DNA of 64,000 nucleotides from Candidatus Phytoplasma asteris. Its GTDB lineage: Bacteria; Bacillota_I; Bacilli_A; Acholeplasmatales; Acholeplasmataceae. Below are positions 1 to 9,644 of this stretch, piece after piece (position 1 is the stretch's first letter; each line of letters begins with the position of its first letter). The position numbers were made by a program, and so were the translations under genes. The stretch is taken from contig NZ_CP128414.1 of the NCBI RefSeq assembly GCF_038505995.1, forward strand, positions 708,692 through 772,691, read 5' to 3'. Below the pieces are notes generated by a model. The model saw nothing but the letters and a program-made list of their open reading frames with translations. It was not told the DNA's origin and did no database searches.

Positions 1-162
1 AAGATTATTAATTATTTAGCAACTCCAAACAATAACTTGAAATCATAAAGGGTTTAAAAATATCTTATAAAAAGGGTTTAGTGTTTTTGTGCACTTAGCA
101 AACATTTTATATTTATATCTGTATAATTTAATTTTTAAATTAAAAAGAAAGATGAGGAATTT

Positions 163-1821
163 ATGAATACTTTATTCGAAGAATTACCTATTTTAGAGCA
201 AACTAAAAAAGCTTTAAAAGAACTCAATTTTATTGATGCTACTCCAATTCAGGCCTTAGTAATTCCAGAAATTATAAAAGGACACGACGTAATTGGACAA
301 GCTCAAACAGGAACAGGAAAAACTTTTGCTTTTGGTATTCCCATTATCGAAAAAATTGAACCAAAAATCCAAAAAACTCAAAGTTTAATTTTATGCCCCA
401 CTAGAGAATTAACTCTCCAAGTATACGAAGAATTAAAAAAATTACTAAGATTTTATCAAGAAATAAGAATCGCTGTTGTTTATGGTGGTGAATCTTACAC
501 CAAACAATTTAGAGCCCTAGAAGCTAAACCTCATTTAATTATTGCTACTCCTGGACGTGCAATTGACCATCTAGAAAGAGGTAAAATCGACCTCTCAGCA
601 CTAAAAATTCTAACTCTTGACGAAGCAGATGAAATGTTAAAAATGGGATTCCAAGAAGCCTTAGAAACAATCTTAAAAAAGATTCCAGAAGAAAGACAAA
701 CTGTTTTATTCTCAGCAACTCTACCTCCATTTATTAAAAAAATAGCAAGCAAATACCAAAAAGACACTAAAATCCTACAAGTTCCTGTTAAAAACATTGC
801 AGTTAATGCAATCGAACAAAATTACTTTTTAGTAAAAGAAGTTGACAAAGCTAAATTATTAGTACGTTTACTAGACTTAAAAAAAGATTATTCAGCTATC
901 TTATTTGCAAACACTAAAAAAGATGTTGACGAAATTACAGCCTACCTTCAAGACAAAGGCTTTTTAGCTGATGCAGTTCACGGCGATTTAAAACAAAATC
1001 AAAGACAATATGTAATGAATAATTTCCGTAAAGGCAAAATCAAAATCTTAATTGCAACTGATGTAGCTGCAAGAGGACTTGACATTTCTGACATCAAAAT
1101 GGTAATTAACTATGACTTACCACACGAAGACGAAGTTTATGTTCACCGTATCGGAAGAACTGGAAGAGCTGGCAAAAAAGGTTTAGCTTACAGTTTAATT
1201 AGCCCAAGAAAAGTAAGCCAACTTAAAAAATTAGAATACTACTTAAAAGAAAAAATTACTTTACTAGATATTCCTTCTGTTCAAAGCATCAAATTACAAA
1301 ATGCCAAAGATTTAGAAAAAAAGCTATTAAACATCATTGAAAAAAACAACGAAGACGCTACTCCAAATCAATTAGCACAAAAGTTATTAGAAACTTTTTC
1401 TTCTGAACAAATTATCCAAGGATTATTGAAAAAATTTTTACCAAAAGAAAGAAATTACACTGACATCCTTCCTCCAAAAATGACTACTAACAATTCTTTT
1501 ACCAGATCACGTTTTGGTGGCGAATCTAGATTTGGTTCTTATGGTTCTAACAACTCTTACGGCAATAAATCTTACCAAAGAGCAAATAGCAACTTTATAG
1601 AAGTAGTTATTAATTTAGGCAAAAAAGACAATATTAATCCTCCAATATTATTAAAATTATTAAAAGACCATTTCCAAATTTATGGCAAAAATATTGGTAA
1701 TATCAAACACTTAACTCACGAAACTATTTTTGAAGTAGCAAGTCGTTTTTGGAATCAAATGAAAAGCAAAACTAATATTCGTTTCCAAAACAAAACTTTA
1801 ATTCTTAACAAAAAAGATTAA
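163..1821 (+). CDS. deaD: DEAD-box ATP-dependent RNA helicase (CshA/DeaD type)
   Basis: Superfamily 2 RNA helicase that unwinds structured RNA, probably in ribosome assembly or mRNA decay. Visible motifs are the Q motif (PIQ near residue 28), Walker A AQTGTGKT (47-54), PTREL (79-83), DEAD (153-156), SAT (184-186), ARGLDI, and HRIGRTGR. After a Ser/Asn/Gly-rich linker (about 445-480) the C-terminus resembles the DbpA-type RNA-binding domain (about 480-545). The 552-residue length is normal for this subtype. An AGATGAGG ribosome site lies a few bases before the ATG, and a TATAAT-like box lies at 122-127. A strong terminator follows directly, so the gene is probably monocistronic. Family assignment is sure; the exact symbol (deaD versus cshA) is not. 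Confidence 0.95.
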   Translation: MNTLFEELPILEQTKKALKELNFIDATPIQALVIPEIIKGHDVIGQAQTGTGKTFAFGIPIIEKIEPKIQKTQSLILCPTRELTLQVYEELKKLLRFYQEIRIAVVYGGESYTKQFRALEAKPHLIIATPGRAIDHLERGKIDLSALKILTLDEADEMLKMGFQEALETILKKIPEERQTVLFSATLPPFIKKIASKYQKDTKILQVPVKNIAVNAIEQNYFLVKEVDKAKLLVRLLDLKKDYSAILFANTKKDVDEITAYLQDKGFLADAVHGDLKQNQRQYVMNNFRKGKIKILIATDVAARGLDISDIKMVINYDLPHEDEVYVHRIGRTGRAGKKGLAYSLISPRKVSQLKKLEYYLKEKITLLDIPSVQSIKLQNAKDLEKKLLNIIEKNNEDATPNQLAQKLLETFSSEQIIQGLLKKFLPKERNYTDILPPKMTTNNSFTRSRFGGESRFGSYGSNNSYGNKSYQRANSNFIEVVINLGKKDNINPPILLKLLKDHFQIYGKNIGNIKHLTHETIFEVASRFWNQMKSKTNIRFQNKTLILNKKD

Positions 1822-1861
1822 AAACTAATAAATTAACAAAATAATAATTTAATAATAACAA

Positions 1862-1891
1862 AAAAGCTAGCTTCAACAAGCTAGCTTTTTC
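1862..1891 (+). terminator. Rho-independent terminator after the RNA helicase
   Basis: A perfect stem (AAAAAGCTAGCTT / AAGCTAGCTTTTT) around a 4-base CAAC loop ends in a T-run, 40 bases after the helicase stop. The sequence is symmetrical enough to stop transcription from the recA side too. Confidence 0.85.
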
Positions 1892-1952
1892 TTATATTTG
1901 CATAATTTAAAATAAAAATAAAAAATCAATTAATTTCAATTAATAATTTAGA

Positions 1953-2947
1953 TTAATTGCTAATATTATATCTTTTTTTAATTTCAGCAACCAAATGATT
2001 ATAAATTTTAGGATTATTAGTTAAATATTTTTTAACATTTTCTGTTCCTTGACCAATTTTTTCATCTTTAAAACTATACCAAGAACCACTTTTTTGAATC
2101 AAATTAAGGTTAGTTGCTAAATCAATTACTTCTATCATTTTAGCAATACATTTACCATAAATAATATCAATAGTAGCAGTTTTAAGAGGAGATGAAAGTT
2201 TGGATTTAACTACTTTTACTTTGGAACGAATCCCTACAACTTGGTACCCTTGTTTAAGGGTTTATGATCTTCTAATGTCTAAACGCAAAGAAGCAAAAAA
2301 TTTTAAGGCTTTACCACCTGGAGTTACTTCAGGATTACAAAAAACCATCCCTGTTTTTTCTCTAAGTTGATTAATATAGATAACAACTGTATCAGTTTTA
2401 TTAATGATTCCTGACTGTTTACGCATGGATTGCCCCATCATTCGTGCTTGCAAACCTATAGCCATATTACCCATATCGCCTACTAATTCTGCCTCAGGAA
2501 CTAATGCTGCTACAGAATCAACTACCAAAAGACTAATTTTGCCACTTGCAATTAATCTACAAACAATATCTAAAGCTTTTTCACATGAATCAGGTTATGA
2601 GATTAAAAGTTTATCAAGATTTACTCCAATAGCCTTTGCATAACTTGGGTCTAAGGCATGTTCTGCATCAATAAAAGCAACATTACCTCCCTTTTTTGAG
2701 CCTCTGAAATGGCATGCAAAGTTAAAGTAGTTTTGCCTGAACTTTCAGGACTATAAATTTCAATAATTCTTCCTTTAGCATAACCACCAATTTCTAAGGC
2801 AATATCCAACGACAAAGAACCAGTAGAAATAGATTCAATTCCTTTATGAGTTTTGGAGTTGAATTGCATAATGATACCTTTACCAAACTTTTTTTCAATA
2901 TCCTTAATAGTGTCTTCTAAATCGTTTTTGTTTTGTGTATTTTGCAT
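1953..2947 (-). pseudogene. recA: recA, inactivated by one frameshift and two nonsense codons
   Basis: Recombinase A remnant. The N-terminal part (2651-2947) has the typical start and Walker A (SPESSGKTT). One A is missing from an A-run near 2690-2697, so the frame is lost; in the shifted frame the expected [10 protein letters not shown] is still readable. That frame continues with TAA at 2595-2597 (Gln expected), then the well-conserved [14 protein letters not shown] block and QSMRKQSG, then a second TAA at 2262-2264 (Glu expected) and a readable C-terminus ending at 1953. An AAAGGA ribosome site remains before the ATG. Three independent lesions in a highly conserved gene mean no functional RecA can be made from this locus. 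Confidence 0.95.
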
Positions 2948-3200
2948 AAATAATTTTCCTTTGGTTTTTTTAGTTTTGATGAAATATAATTTTTAAATAT
3001 TGTAATTAAAATAATAAAGATAAAAGAGCAAGATGAAAATAATTATTAAAGATAAATGTAAAAATTTAGAAACATATATAAAAGACAGATTTTAAAATAT
3101 AATAAAAACAGCAGTAACAAAATAAAGATCTCGCTGAACCCCAAAAACTAGACAATAAATATTTTAAAAAATAGGGTACAGTGAGGATCAAAAAAATGAA

Positions 3201-3860
3201 TTACTCAGGAGCAAAATTTTTACGAATAATTTTATAATTTTTAAAAAAATAATCAAAACCAGAAACAATAGTTAAAACAACTGAAACAAGCAGGCAAATA
3301 TCACCTATATTACTTAGATATCCAAACCATTTTTTTAAATTTGCATCACAAGCAAAAGTAGAAGAAGTATACAACCCAAAAAAAAGGCAAATGATGGCAA
3401 CGAATGTAAAAACGGTTTTGGCTTTGCCCCAAAAAGATGCACTAATAACAACTCCTTCTTTATTAGAAGCTACCAATCTTATTCCTGTTACTAAAAATTC
3501 TCTAATCACTATAATCATAATAACAGCAGTAAAAAATTTTTTAGGCATTTGAGTATCTGCAAATAAAAAAGTTCCTTGCGTAGCAGACAAACGACATTGA
3601 CAAATATAAAAAAGTGTGATAATAACTAATAATTTATCGGCAATAGGATCAAAAAACTTACCAAAAACAGTTTGTTGTTGATATTTTTTAGCTATATAAC
3701 CATCCAAATAATCAGTAATAGCAGCCACTATAAAGATAATTTGAAAAGTCAAAACATTAGCAAATTCAGGCTCACTTTCACTTACACACATCAAAGGCAA
3801 AAGAACAAACACTAAAACAATCCTAAAAACAGTAATTAAATTAGCCAACAAAGGAAACAT
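3201..3860 (-). CDS. pgsA: CDP-diacylglycerol--glycerol-3-phosphate 3-phosphatidyltransferase
   Basis: Integral membrane enzyme that makes phosphatidylglycerol phosphate from CDP-diacylglycerol and glycerol 3-phosphate. The CDP-alcohol phosphotransferase signature is complete: D50, D53, G54, K58/K59, G67, D71 and D75. There are about five hydrophobic helices. Length (219 residues) is slightly above the usual 180-200, partly because of loop insertions. It stands alone between the recA pseudogene and a 0.6-kb gene-free stretch. GAGTAATG-type sequence lies just before the start, so the ribosome site is moderate. One of the few lipid genes that wall-less phytoplasmas keep. Confidence 0.93.
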   Translation of the reverse strand: MFPLLANLITVFRIVLVFVLLPLMCVSESEPEFANVLTFQIIFIVAAITDYLDGYIAKKYQQQTVFGKFFDPIADKLLVIITLFYICQCRLSATQGTFLFADTQMPKKFFTAVIMIIVIREFLVTGIRLVASNKEGVVISASFWGKAKTVFTFVAIICLFFGLYTSSTFACDANLKKWFGYLSNIGDICLLVSVVLTIVSGFDYFFKNYKIIRKNFAPE

Positions 3861-4477
3861 ACATTACTCCTGTAGTAATTTTGTAAAAAAACTCATATTT
3901 TTGTTTAATTAAATATGGTTCAAAAAGACAAATCATTTCTTTGAATATCAAAAAATAAAAATAGTAAATGTTTAAGGACAAAAATAAGATTTTCAAAACC
4001 TCTTATATACTATTATTATAACATTATTGATAAATGTTTTTAGTAAGTGTTTTTATATACATAACATAATTGTTATTATTTTGAGTAATTATTACAATTA
4101 AAAGATACATTATAAAAACTCTACATTTATCTACATTTAAAAAGTAAATTAAATTTGTTCTACATTTATAAATAAATTTTGTATAAAGAAAACATATTTA
4201 ACTTAATTTTTAAATGTTTATAATACAAATAAATTAGCAAAATGTTTTTTATAGTTTTTTGTGTTTAAAAATCTCACGGAACCCAACTATTAGCATAAAC
4301 AAATCGAAGGGCACCGCAATAGTTAAAAATGTTTTATAATTTTGATATAAATATGTTAGCTATTTTGCATTGCAATAATTTCAATCAAATCAAATAATAA
4401 TAAAATACTAAAATAATATTAAATAATCATAAATACTTATGATAAATATTTTTCATATTTATATATATAAAATATAA
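3861..4477. other. Gene-free AT-rich interval
   Basis: About 620 bases without a supported gene. It contains runs of A/T, several TATAAT-like boxes and one higher-GC patch (about 4270-4322) that I cannot assign. No tRNA cloverleaf or known riboswitch was recognised. It holds the presumed pgsA promoter at its left end. Confidence 0.5.
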
Positions 4478-6016
4478 TTAATATAACAAAGGATAAGCAA
4501 TACTAGCTACTACTACTACTAAAGCTCCACCAATACGAGTAGCTATTTGAGCAAAAGGCATTAATCCCATCAAATCAGAAGCTGATAAAATAGCAACATT
4601 ACCAGCACCTCCAATACTATTGGTACAAAGCCCTGCAGTAATTGATGATTCTACTGGATAATAACCTAACTTTTTGCCTAAATACCCTGCTACTAAAGCA
4701 ACTGATAATACACACATTATACATGTAAAGACAAATTTAACATTTAATTGTTTTAACATATCTTCCATTGGAATACTAGAACCTAAAATTACTAAAAAAG
4801 CAGATGTAAAATTAGTAGTAACAAATTTAGAAGCTTGATTAATACAACTATTATAATAATCAGATACTACATTAAATAATTTCATCAAAACAACTACAAA
4901 CACTAAAAAAACAATATATTCTGGTAGGTATTTTTTAATATTTGGTAATAATAAAATTAAGGATTCTTTTATTAAAACACTCAATAAATATAAAGTAAAA
5001 ATAGCAATTAAACCTGTAGTTATTTGAGGATAACTTAATTTTTCAGGAACTGATTTAGAAGTATTTTTATCTGGATTTTTTGGAGTTTCTTTAATTTCCA
5101 ATTTACCATAACCACTATATTTAGTAGTTTTCAAAAATTTCTTAATAAGCCCAGAAGCAAAAATACTAAAGATTCCTCCTACTAATAAAGCAGGAGTCAT
5201 ATGAGACATAAAAGGTTCTTGCCAATCTAGATTCTGCCCAGCATAAGCATTTTTTAAAGGAGTAACTCCAGATGACATACCACCACTTGCTAAAGGAGCA
5301 AAAATATAAAAGACAGCATCTAAAAAGCCCCCTTTAGAAGTTTGAGAGGCATTTTCTAACCCTCCAATAGGATTTAATAAAGCCCCCAAAGTTCCTACAA
5401 CTAAAGCACCAGTAAGCAAAGATACTAATATTAAAGGAATAAATTTTTTAAAAGAACTTTTTAATAACTTTTTATCCATACTTAAAAAACTACCAATAAT
5501 TAAAGCAGAAACGAAAAAACTAGCAAAACCAATAGCTTTATAAGTATATTGAGTTTCTTTTACTTTTATAGACTCAGCATTTAAATGTTTCATAATACTT
5601 TGCATAAACTTTTGCATTTGCAAAAAGATAGAATCATCTTTAAAAAAAGGATAAGTAAACAAAATAGAAGGTACTAAAATACATAAAATAGAACCACCTC
5701 CAATATCTTTTAAGAGGGGAGTTTTAGCACCTATTTTTTGTAAAACAGCAGCTAAAAGCATAGCTATTAATAAAGGGGTAATTAATGGATGAAATGCAGG
5801 ATTAAATTTCTTAGTAGTTTGAAAACTTACAAATCCCAAAACAAAAACTTGCACAAAAACTACTAAACTCATCAAACAAAAAAGAGGTACACTAAACCCT
5901 AAAATAGTTTTTTGAGGAGCAAAAATACTATTAACTTTTTTAGAGTCTTTATTATCTTTATTATTATTATTGTTTTCTTTATTATCCGGGGAACTTTGTT
6001 CCTGTTCTATACTCAT
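4478..6016 (-). CDS. 2-hydroxycarboxylate (malate/citrate) symporter, 2HCT family
   Basis: Secondary transporter for malate or a related 2-hydroxycarboxylate, in the CitS/MleP/CimH family. It has about 11 hydrophobic helices after a polar, Asn/Lys-rich N-terminal tail (residues 1-30). The two family loop signatures are visible: SGGMSSGVTPL in the middle and TNSIGGAGN near the C-terminus (GGxG-type re-entrant loops). At 512 residues it is longer than typical (about 440-460) because of the N-tail and a charged central loop. Its ATG overlaps the malic-enzyme stop by four bases (ATGA), so the two are translationally coupled; this context points to malate as the substrate. Confidence 0.9.
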   Translation of the reverse strand: MSIEQEQSSPDNKENNNNNKDNKDSKKVNSIFAPQKTILGFSVPLFCLMSLVVFVQVFVLGFVSFQTTKKFNPAFHPLITPLLIAMLLAAVLQKIGAKTPLLKDIGGGSILCILVPSILFTYPFFKDDSIFLQMQKFMQSIMKHLNAESIKVKETQYTYKAIGFASFFVSALIIGSFLSMDKKLLKSSFKKFIPLILVSLLTGALVVGTLGALLNPIGGLENASQTSKGGFLDAVFYIFAPLASGGMSSGVTPLKNAYAGQNLDWQEPFMSHMTPALLVGGIFSIFASGLIKKFLKTTKYSGYGKLEIKETPKNPDKNTSKSVPEKLSYPQITTGLIAIFTLYLLSVLIKESLILLLPNIKKYLPEYIVFLVFVVVLMKLFNVVSDYYNSCINQASKFVTTNFTSAFLVILGSSIPMEDMLKQLNVKFVFTCIMCVLSVALVAGYLGKKLGYYPVESSITAGLCTNSIGGAGNVAILSASDLMGLMPFAQIATRIGGALVVVVASIAYPLLY

Positions 6017-7185
6017 TTTCTTACTACTCCAGTTTCTTTAGCTACTTTACAAACTGCCAAAGCAATTTGTTTAACTACTTCTTTATTAAAGGAAGTTGGT
6101 AAAATATTATTTTCATTTAAATCTTGTTCTTTAATGATGTTTTTTAGAGCATAAATAGCAGCTTTTTTCATCTCTTCGGTAATTTTAGTTGCTTTAGCAT
6201 CTAATGCCCCACGGAAAACACCTGGAAAAGCAAGACAATTATTTACTTGATTAGGAAAATCAGATCTCCCAGTAGCAACAATTCTAGCCCCACCTTTTTT
6301 AGCTTCATCTGGCATAATTTCTGGTACTGGATTAGCTAGAGCAAAAACAATTGCATCTTTTGCCATAGTAGATACCATTTCAGCTGTAACAATACCAGGA
6401 GCAGATACACCAACAAAAATATCTTTTCCTTTAAGTACTTCTTTCAAAGTTCCTTTTTCTTGATATTTATTAGTTACTTCAACTAATTTTTTTTGCGGCT
6501 CATTAAGATTGGCTACTCCTTTATATAAAGCTCCTGTTTTATCAACTAAAACAATATTGTTAACTTTTAATAACAACAACATTTTAGCAATTGCCATCCC
6601 TGCAGAACCTGCTCCATTAATAACTACTTGAACATCTTCAATAGATTTTTTAACTACTTTTAAAGAATTTAGAATTCCTGCAGCAACTACAATAGCAGTA
6701 CCATGTTGATCATCATGAAAAACAGGAATATCAAGTTTAGCTTCAAGAGCATCTTCAACTTCAATACATTGAGGCGACTTAATATCTTCTAAATTAATTG
6801 CTCCAAAAACAGTTGAAATTTTAGAAACAATATTTACTATTTCTTGAGAATCAGTAGAATCAATACAAATAGGAAAAGAATCAATACCTGCTAATTCCTT
6901 AAACAAAATAGCTTTTCCTTCCATCACTGGCAAAGAAGCTTTCGGACCAATATTACCCAATCCTAAAACTGCAGTCCCATTTGTAACAACACCTACCATA
7001 TTACCTTTCATAGTATAACGATAAACATCACTAGGATTTTCCTTAATTTTTAAACAAGGCTCTGCTACTCCTGGAGTATAAGCTAATGCTAAATCATCTA
7101 AGTTTTGTACTTTTACTTTACTTACAATACCTACTTTACCTTTATTTTTTTCATGTATTTCTAATGCTTTTTCTTTGATGTTCAT
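6013..7185 (-). CDS. sfcA: NAD(P)-dependent malic enzyme (oxaloacetate-decarboxylating)
   Basis: Cytosolic enzyme converting malate to pyruvate and CO2 with reduction of NAD(P). Seen: YTPGVAEPC near residue 36 (catalytic Tyr), the TNGTAVLGLGNIG and MEGKA segments, EDIKSPQC with metal-binding acidic residues, HDDQHGTA, and a Rossmann GAGSAG motif. The 390-residue length fits the short bacterial form. A good AAGGAG ribosome site stands 12 bases before the ATG. It is the first gene of a two-gene operon with the 2HCT symporter (4-base overlap), giving a self-contained malate uptake and use unit, known as a likely energy route in phytoplasmas. Confidence 0.95.
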   Translation of the reverse strand: MNIKEKALEIHEKNKGKVGIVSKVKVQNLDDLALAYTPGVAEPCLKIKENPSDVYRYTMKGNMVGVVTNGTAVLGLGNIGPKASLPVMEGKAILFKELAGIDSFPICIDSTDSQEIVNIVSKISTVFGAINLEDIKSPQCIEVEDALEAKLDIPVFHDDQHGTAIVVAAGILNSLKVVKKSIEDVQVVINGAGSAGMAIAKMLLLLKVNNIVLVDKTGALYKGVANLNEPQKKLVEVTNKYQEKGTLKEVLKGKDIFVGVSAPGIVTAEMVSTMAKDAIVFALANPVPEIMPDEAKKGGARIVATGRSDFPNQVNNCLAFPGVFRGALDAKATKITEEMKKAAIYALKNIIKEQDLNENNILPTSFNKEVVKQIALAVCKVAKETGVVRK

Positions 7186-7491
7186 TTAACTGAAAATCTC
7201 CTTTTATATTTCTTTATGTATTTTATATATATTTTAAGGGTGATTTGATCTTGAAATTATTACCAAAAAATAATCATCCGTCTATATTTTATACCTTATT
7301 TAATAAAATAATTAATATTTTTTTTACTTTTTTAACATTTATTTAAATATTTAAACTTTAATACATTAAAAAAATAACAAAAAAATCAATAATTACATTA
7401 TTTTTAACGTTTTTTACTCAAAAAAAAAAAAAGAGTAAAATAAAGGTAAGGGAGATTTTTTTGTGCCCTATTAAACCCAAAGGAGACACAA
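7186..7491. other. Divergent intergenic region
   Basis: About 300 bases between the malic-enzyme operon (minus) and a small membrane-protein gene (plus), so it should hold two promoters. It is mostly A/T with a 12-A run near 7421 and a good AAAGGAG ribosome site at 7481-7487 for the plus-strand gene. It marks the border between core and mobile-element DNA. Confidence 0.5.
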
Positions 7492-7785
7492 ATGTATCAA
7501 AATAAAAAACAACCTAATTATACTTTATGGACTATTTTATTACTTATTTTTATTTCTACTGGAGTTGTTTGTGTAGTTGTTGCAGTAGCATTTAAAAACA
7601 GAAAAGAGCCCCAAGAAGAACAAATACCAACCCCAACCTCTTACAAACCTAACTATACCCCCAATAAAGGAACTTACACAGAAAATAAAGAAGAAGCTAC
7701 CAACTCCCCCAACAAAGCACCCATCAATACCAAAAATTCTACAACATCATGCAAGAAGCAGCAGATTTTTATTCCCATCAATTAA
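7492..7785 (+). CDS. Small membrane-anchored protein, probably C-terminally truncated
   Basis: Not recognised as a named family. 97 residues: one N-terminal membrane helix (about 13-33), then a polar Pro/Thr/Asn-rich region that would lie outside the cell. The last 15 residues are read out of frame across sequence that encodes a primase fragment in another frame (from about 7749), so the native C-terminus has probably been lost at this junction. A strong AAAGGAG ribosome site and the ATG fit a real start. Similar short anchor proteins occur in phytoplasma mobile units; no function can be given. Confidence 0.55.
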   Translation: MYQNKKQPNYTLWTILLLIFISTGVVCVVVAVAFKNRKEPQEEQIPTPTSYKPNYTPNKGTYTENKEEATNSPNKAPINTKNSTTSCKKQQIFIPIN

Positions 7786-7919
7786 AACACAACAAACAAG
7801 TCCTCAATTATTTAGAACAAAGAGGCTTTGACAATGACATAATAAAACATTTTAAATTAGGTTATGCTCCCAAAGCTTCCCATTTATCACGTTATTTAAT
7901 GGAAGGTACCAAATTTTGA
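7749..7919 (+). pseudogene. dnaG: dnaG (primase) fragment
   Basis: A 56-codon piece reading MQEAADFYSHQLKH... and then LEQRGFDNDIIKHFKLGYAP, which matches the start of the DnaG catalytic core (the part after the zinc finger). It ends at TGA 7917-7919, where a different reading frame takes over. There is no zinc-finger or TOPRIM part nearby, so it is a non-functional remnant of a mobile-unit primase gene. Confidence 0.75.
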
Positions 7920-7920
7920 C

Positions 7921-8079
7921 ACTGATGACCTCAAAACATTAAGTCTCATCAATCAAGACGACAAAAACGCACTTTTTGTAAAAGATATGAAAGATTTGAT
8001 CCAATCCACCCTTTCCGACAACAAAGAACTCCTTGCACAAAAAGAACAAGAACTAGCAAACTACCCCAATAAACCTTAA
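7921..8079 (+). pseudogene. C-terminal fragment of an unrecognised mobile-unit protein
   Basis: An open frame with no start codon encodes about 52 acidic/polar residues (TDDLKTLSLINQDDKN...), followed by a stop and a terminator. It is spliced onto the primase fragment near 7905. I do not recognise the protein. The clean end plus terminator suggests a true gene 3' end whose 5' part is gone. Confidence 0.5.
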
Positions 8080-8085
8080 AACAAT

Positions 8086-8113
8086 AAAGAACTCTATAAA
8101 ATAGAGGTCTTTT
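8086..8113 (+). terminator. Terminator after the fragment cluster
   Basis: AAGA-CTCTA / TAGAG-TCTTT stem with an AAAAT-type loop and a TTTT tail, just after the stop at 8079. Confidence 0.6.
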
Positions 8114-8142
8114 CTTATTATATATTAACTTATATATTATAA

Positions 8143-9315
8143 TTAATTACTAAATATTTGTTTATCATTTTCAACAATAACAAATTTTTTATTCATCAAA
8201 TCAGCATCTAAAACAGCAACATTATTACCTAATTTATCTTTACGCAATATTTTAATTTTAGATGCATAAGCACTACATTCCATAACACCATCTAGATCAA
8301 AGGCATTAGATTTATTTCTCCAAGCCAACAACTTAAATAAATTAGCTACTACAGGACGTTTAACTTCTTCTTTTATTTCTTGTCTAGAATAATAATGACG
8401 ATTAGTATTTCTTCCTTCTTTAGAAGATTCTAATAATTTAATATCATTTTCCCCAGCAAAAAGACAAACATAATAAACTTGAGGTATTCCTGGAGCAAAG
8501 ATTTGAAAAGCTCTACTCAATAAATAAGCATCGTCATCATTTCCTAAAGCAGAATAATAAGTAAAATTAATTTGATAAATATCTAAATTATTATAAAGAG
8601 ATGAAGAATATACTTTTTTAACATTAGCACCTTGTTTATATAATTGTTCAGAAGTATACTTAATTTCTTTATCAGTTAAAATATCATAAGCATCAATTAC
8701 TCCAATACCATCATGAGTATCTAAGGTAGTAAATTGTTTCATTGGAGATTTTTTCAACCACTCCACTAAACGTTGAGGATTTTTAGAATAAAGAGTATAA
8801 AGAACAACAAGAGGAAGAGCAAAATCATAAATAAAGTATCCATGCTCACTAATCTTATGTGAAATACTATGATTTTCATGAATTTCTGGTAATAATTCTA
8901 CATCCAAAGGCTTTAATACATCTCTTACTTCATCAAGTAATTGCCATATATCAGGTTCTACAAAAAAAACTAGTATCAGCTTTTTTACAAACATAAGCAA
9001 AAGCATCAAGACGAATAATACTTGCACCTTGTTTTACCATATTAGTTAAAGCAGTTTTAATAAATTCTTTAACAATAGGCTCTTTAACATTAAGATCAAT
9101 TTGATCGGTGCCAAAAGTATTCCAAAGATGTTCAGTAGTGCCATCATCAAATTCAATTAAATGAGTAGGAGCTTTATCTTTACGTTTATAAATAGAATCT
9201 ACATCTTGTTTGAGTTGGTCTATTAGGTCCTACTTGTTGCCAAAACTTTTCCCAACGTAGAAAAAAATCTTTATACTGAGAATTATTATGATTCTTTTTG
9301 TTTTGGTTCTAGTGC
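8143..9315 (-). pseudogene. gtfA: Sucrose phosphorylase (GH13), truncated and frameshifted
   Basis: Remnant of the enzyme that splits sucrose with phosphate into glucose 1-phosphate and fructose. The C-terminal 280 residues are readable in one frame (8143 to about 8965), including [10 protein letters not shown] (acid catalyst region), LDTHDGIGV and GIPQVYYV. An 8-T run (8962-8969) carries one extra base; beyond it IIRLDAFAY (nucleophile Asp region) is in another frame. A second frameshift lies near 9205 after VGPNRPT. The gene then stops abruptly at the IS end at 9318, so roughly the first 100 residues are missing. The intact family is about 480-500 residues. Not functional. Confidence 0.92.
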
Positions 9316-9317
9316 CC

Positions 9318-9530
9318 TGTTCCGTTTTTTCATAAAACTTTTTATTTTAAAATTGTTCTTTAAGACTAAAAAATTAATAGATAATTTCATATCTTTTCAA
9401 ACTAAAGAAATATTTTTTCGTTTAAAAAAGTGTCTAAACTTTTTTCATAATTCTTTAGTTTCAAAAGATATTTTTTTTAATATTTATCTTTACACTATCT
9501 AGTTAGGTAAAAAAAATGAAAAACTCGTTA
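9318..9530 (-). repeat. Terminal region of a tra5-type IS element (copy 1)
   Basis: Begins with TGTTCCGTTTTTT and continues with the conserved end block (TGTTCTTTAAGACT..., then TTTCATATCTTTTCAAACTAA). It lies downstream of the tra5 fragment and abuts the sucrose phosphorylase remnant. Near-identical ends occur at 15094, 27711 and 28343 and, in the other orientation, near 19670, 21025 and 23983. Confidence 0.8.
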
Positions 9531-9644
9531 ACAAAATGAAAAGAAAATAATCTTTGGTATCAATTTAACATTTTTCTTAAAAAAAGGCGCACTAAAGTAA
9601 CCTTTTTCAAGATTATATTATCTGATGTTCATTCAACTCAAAAT

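Noticed and set aside
2404..2643. Plus-strand reading frame inside recA
   Set aside because: Antisense shadow of conserved RecA sequence on the minus strand.
3125..3165. Possible IS end between recA and pgsA
   Set aside because: TGAACCCCAAAAACTAGACA resembles the TGTTCCAAAAGTTTAGACA end but with several mismatches and no partner or transposase nearby; too weak to annotate.
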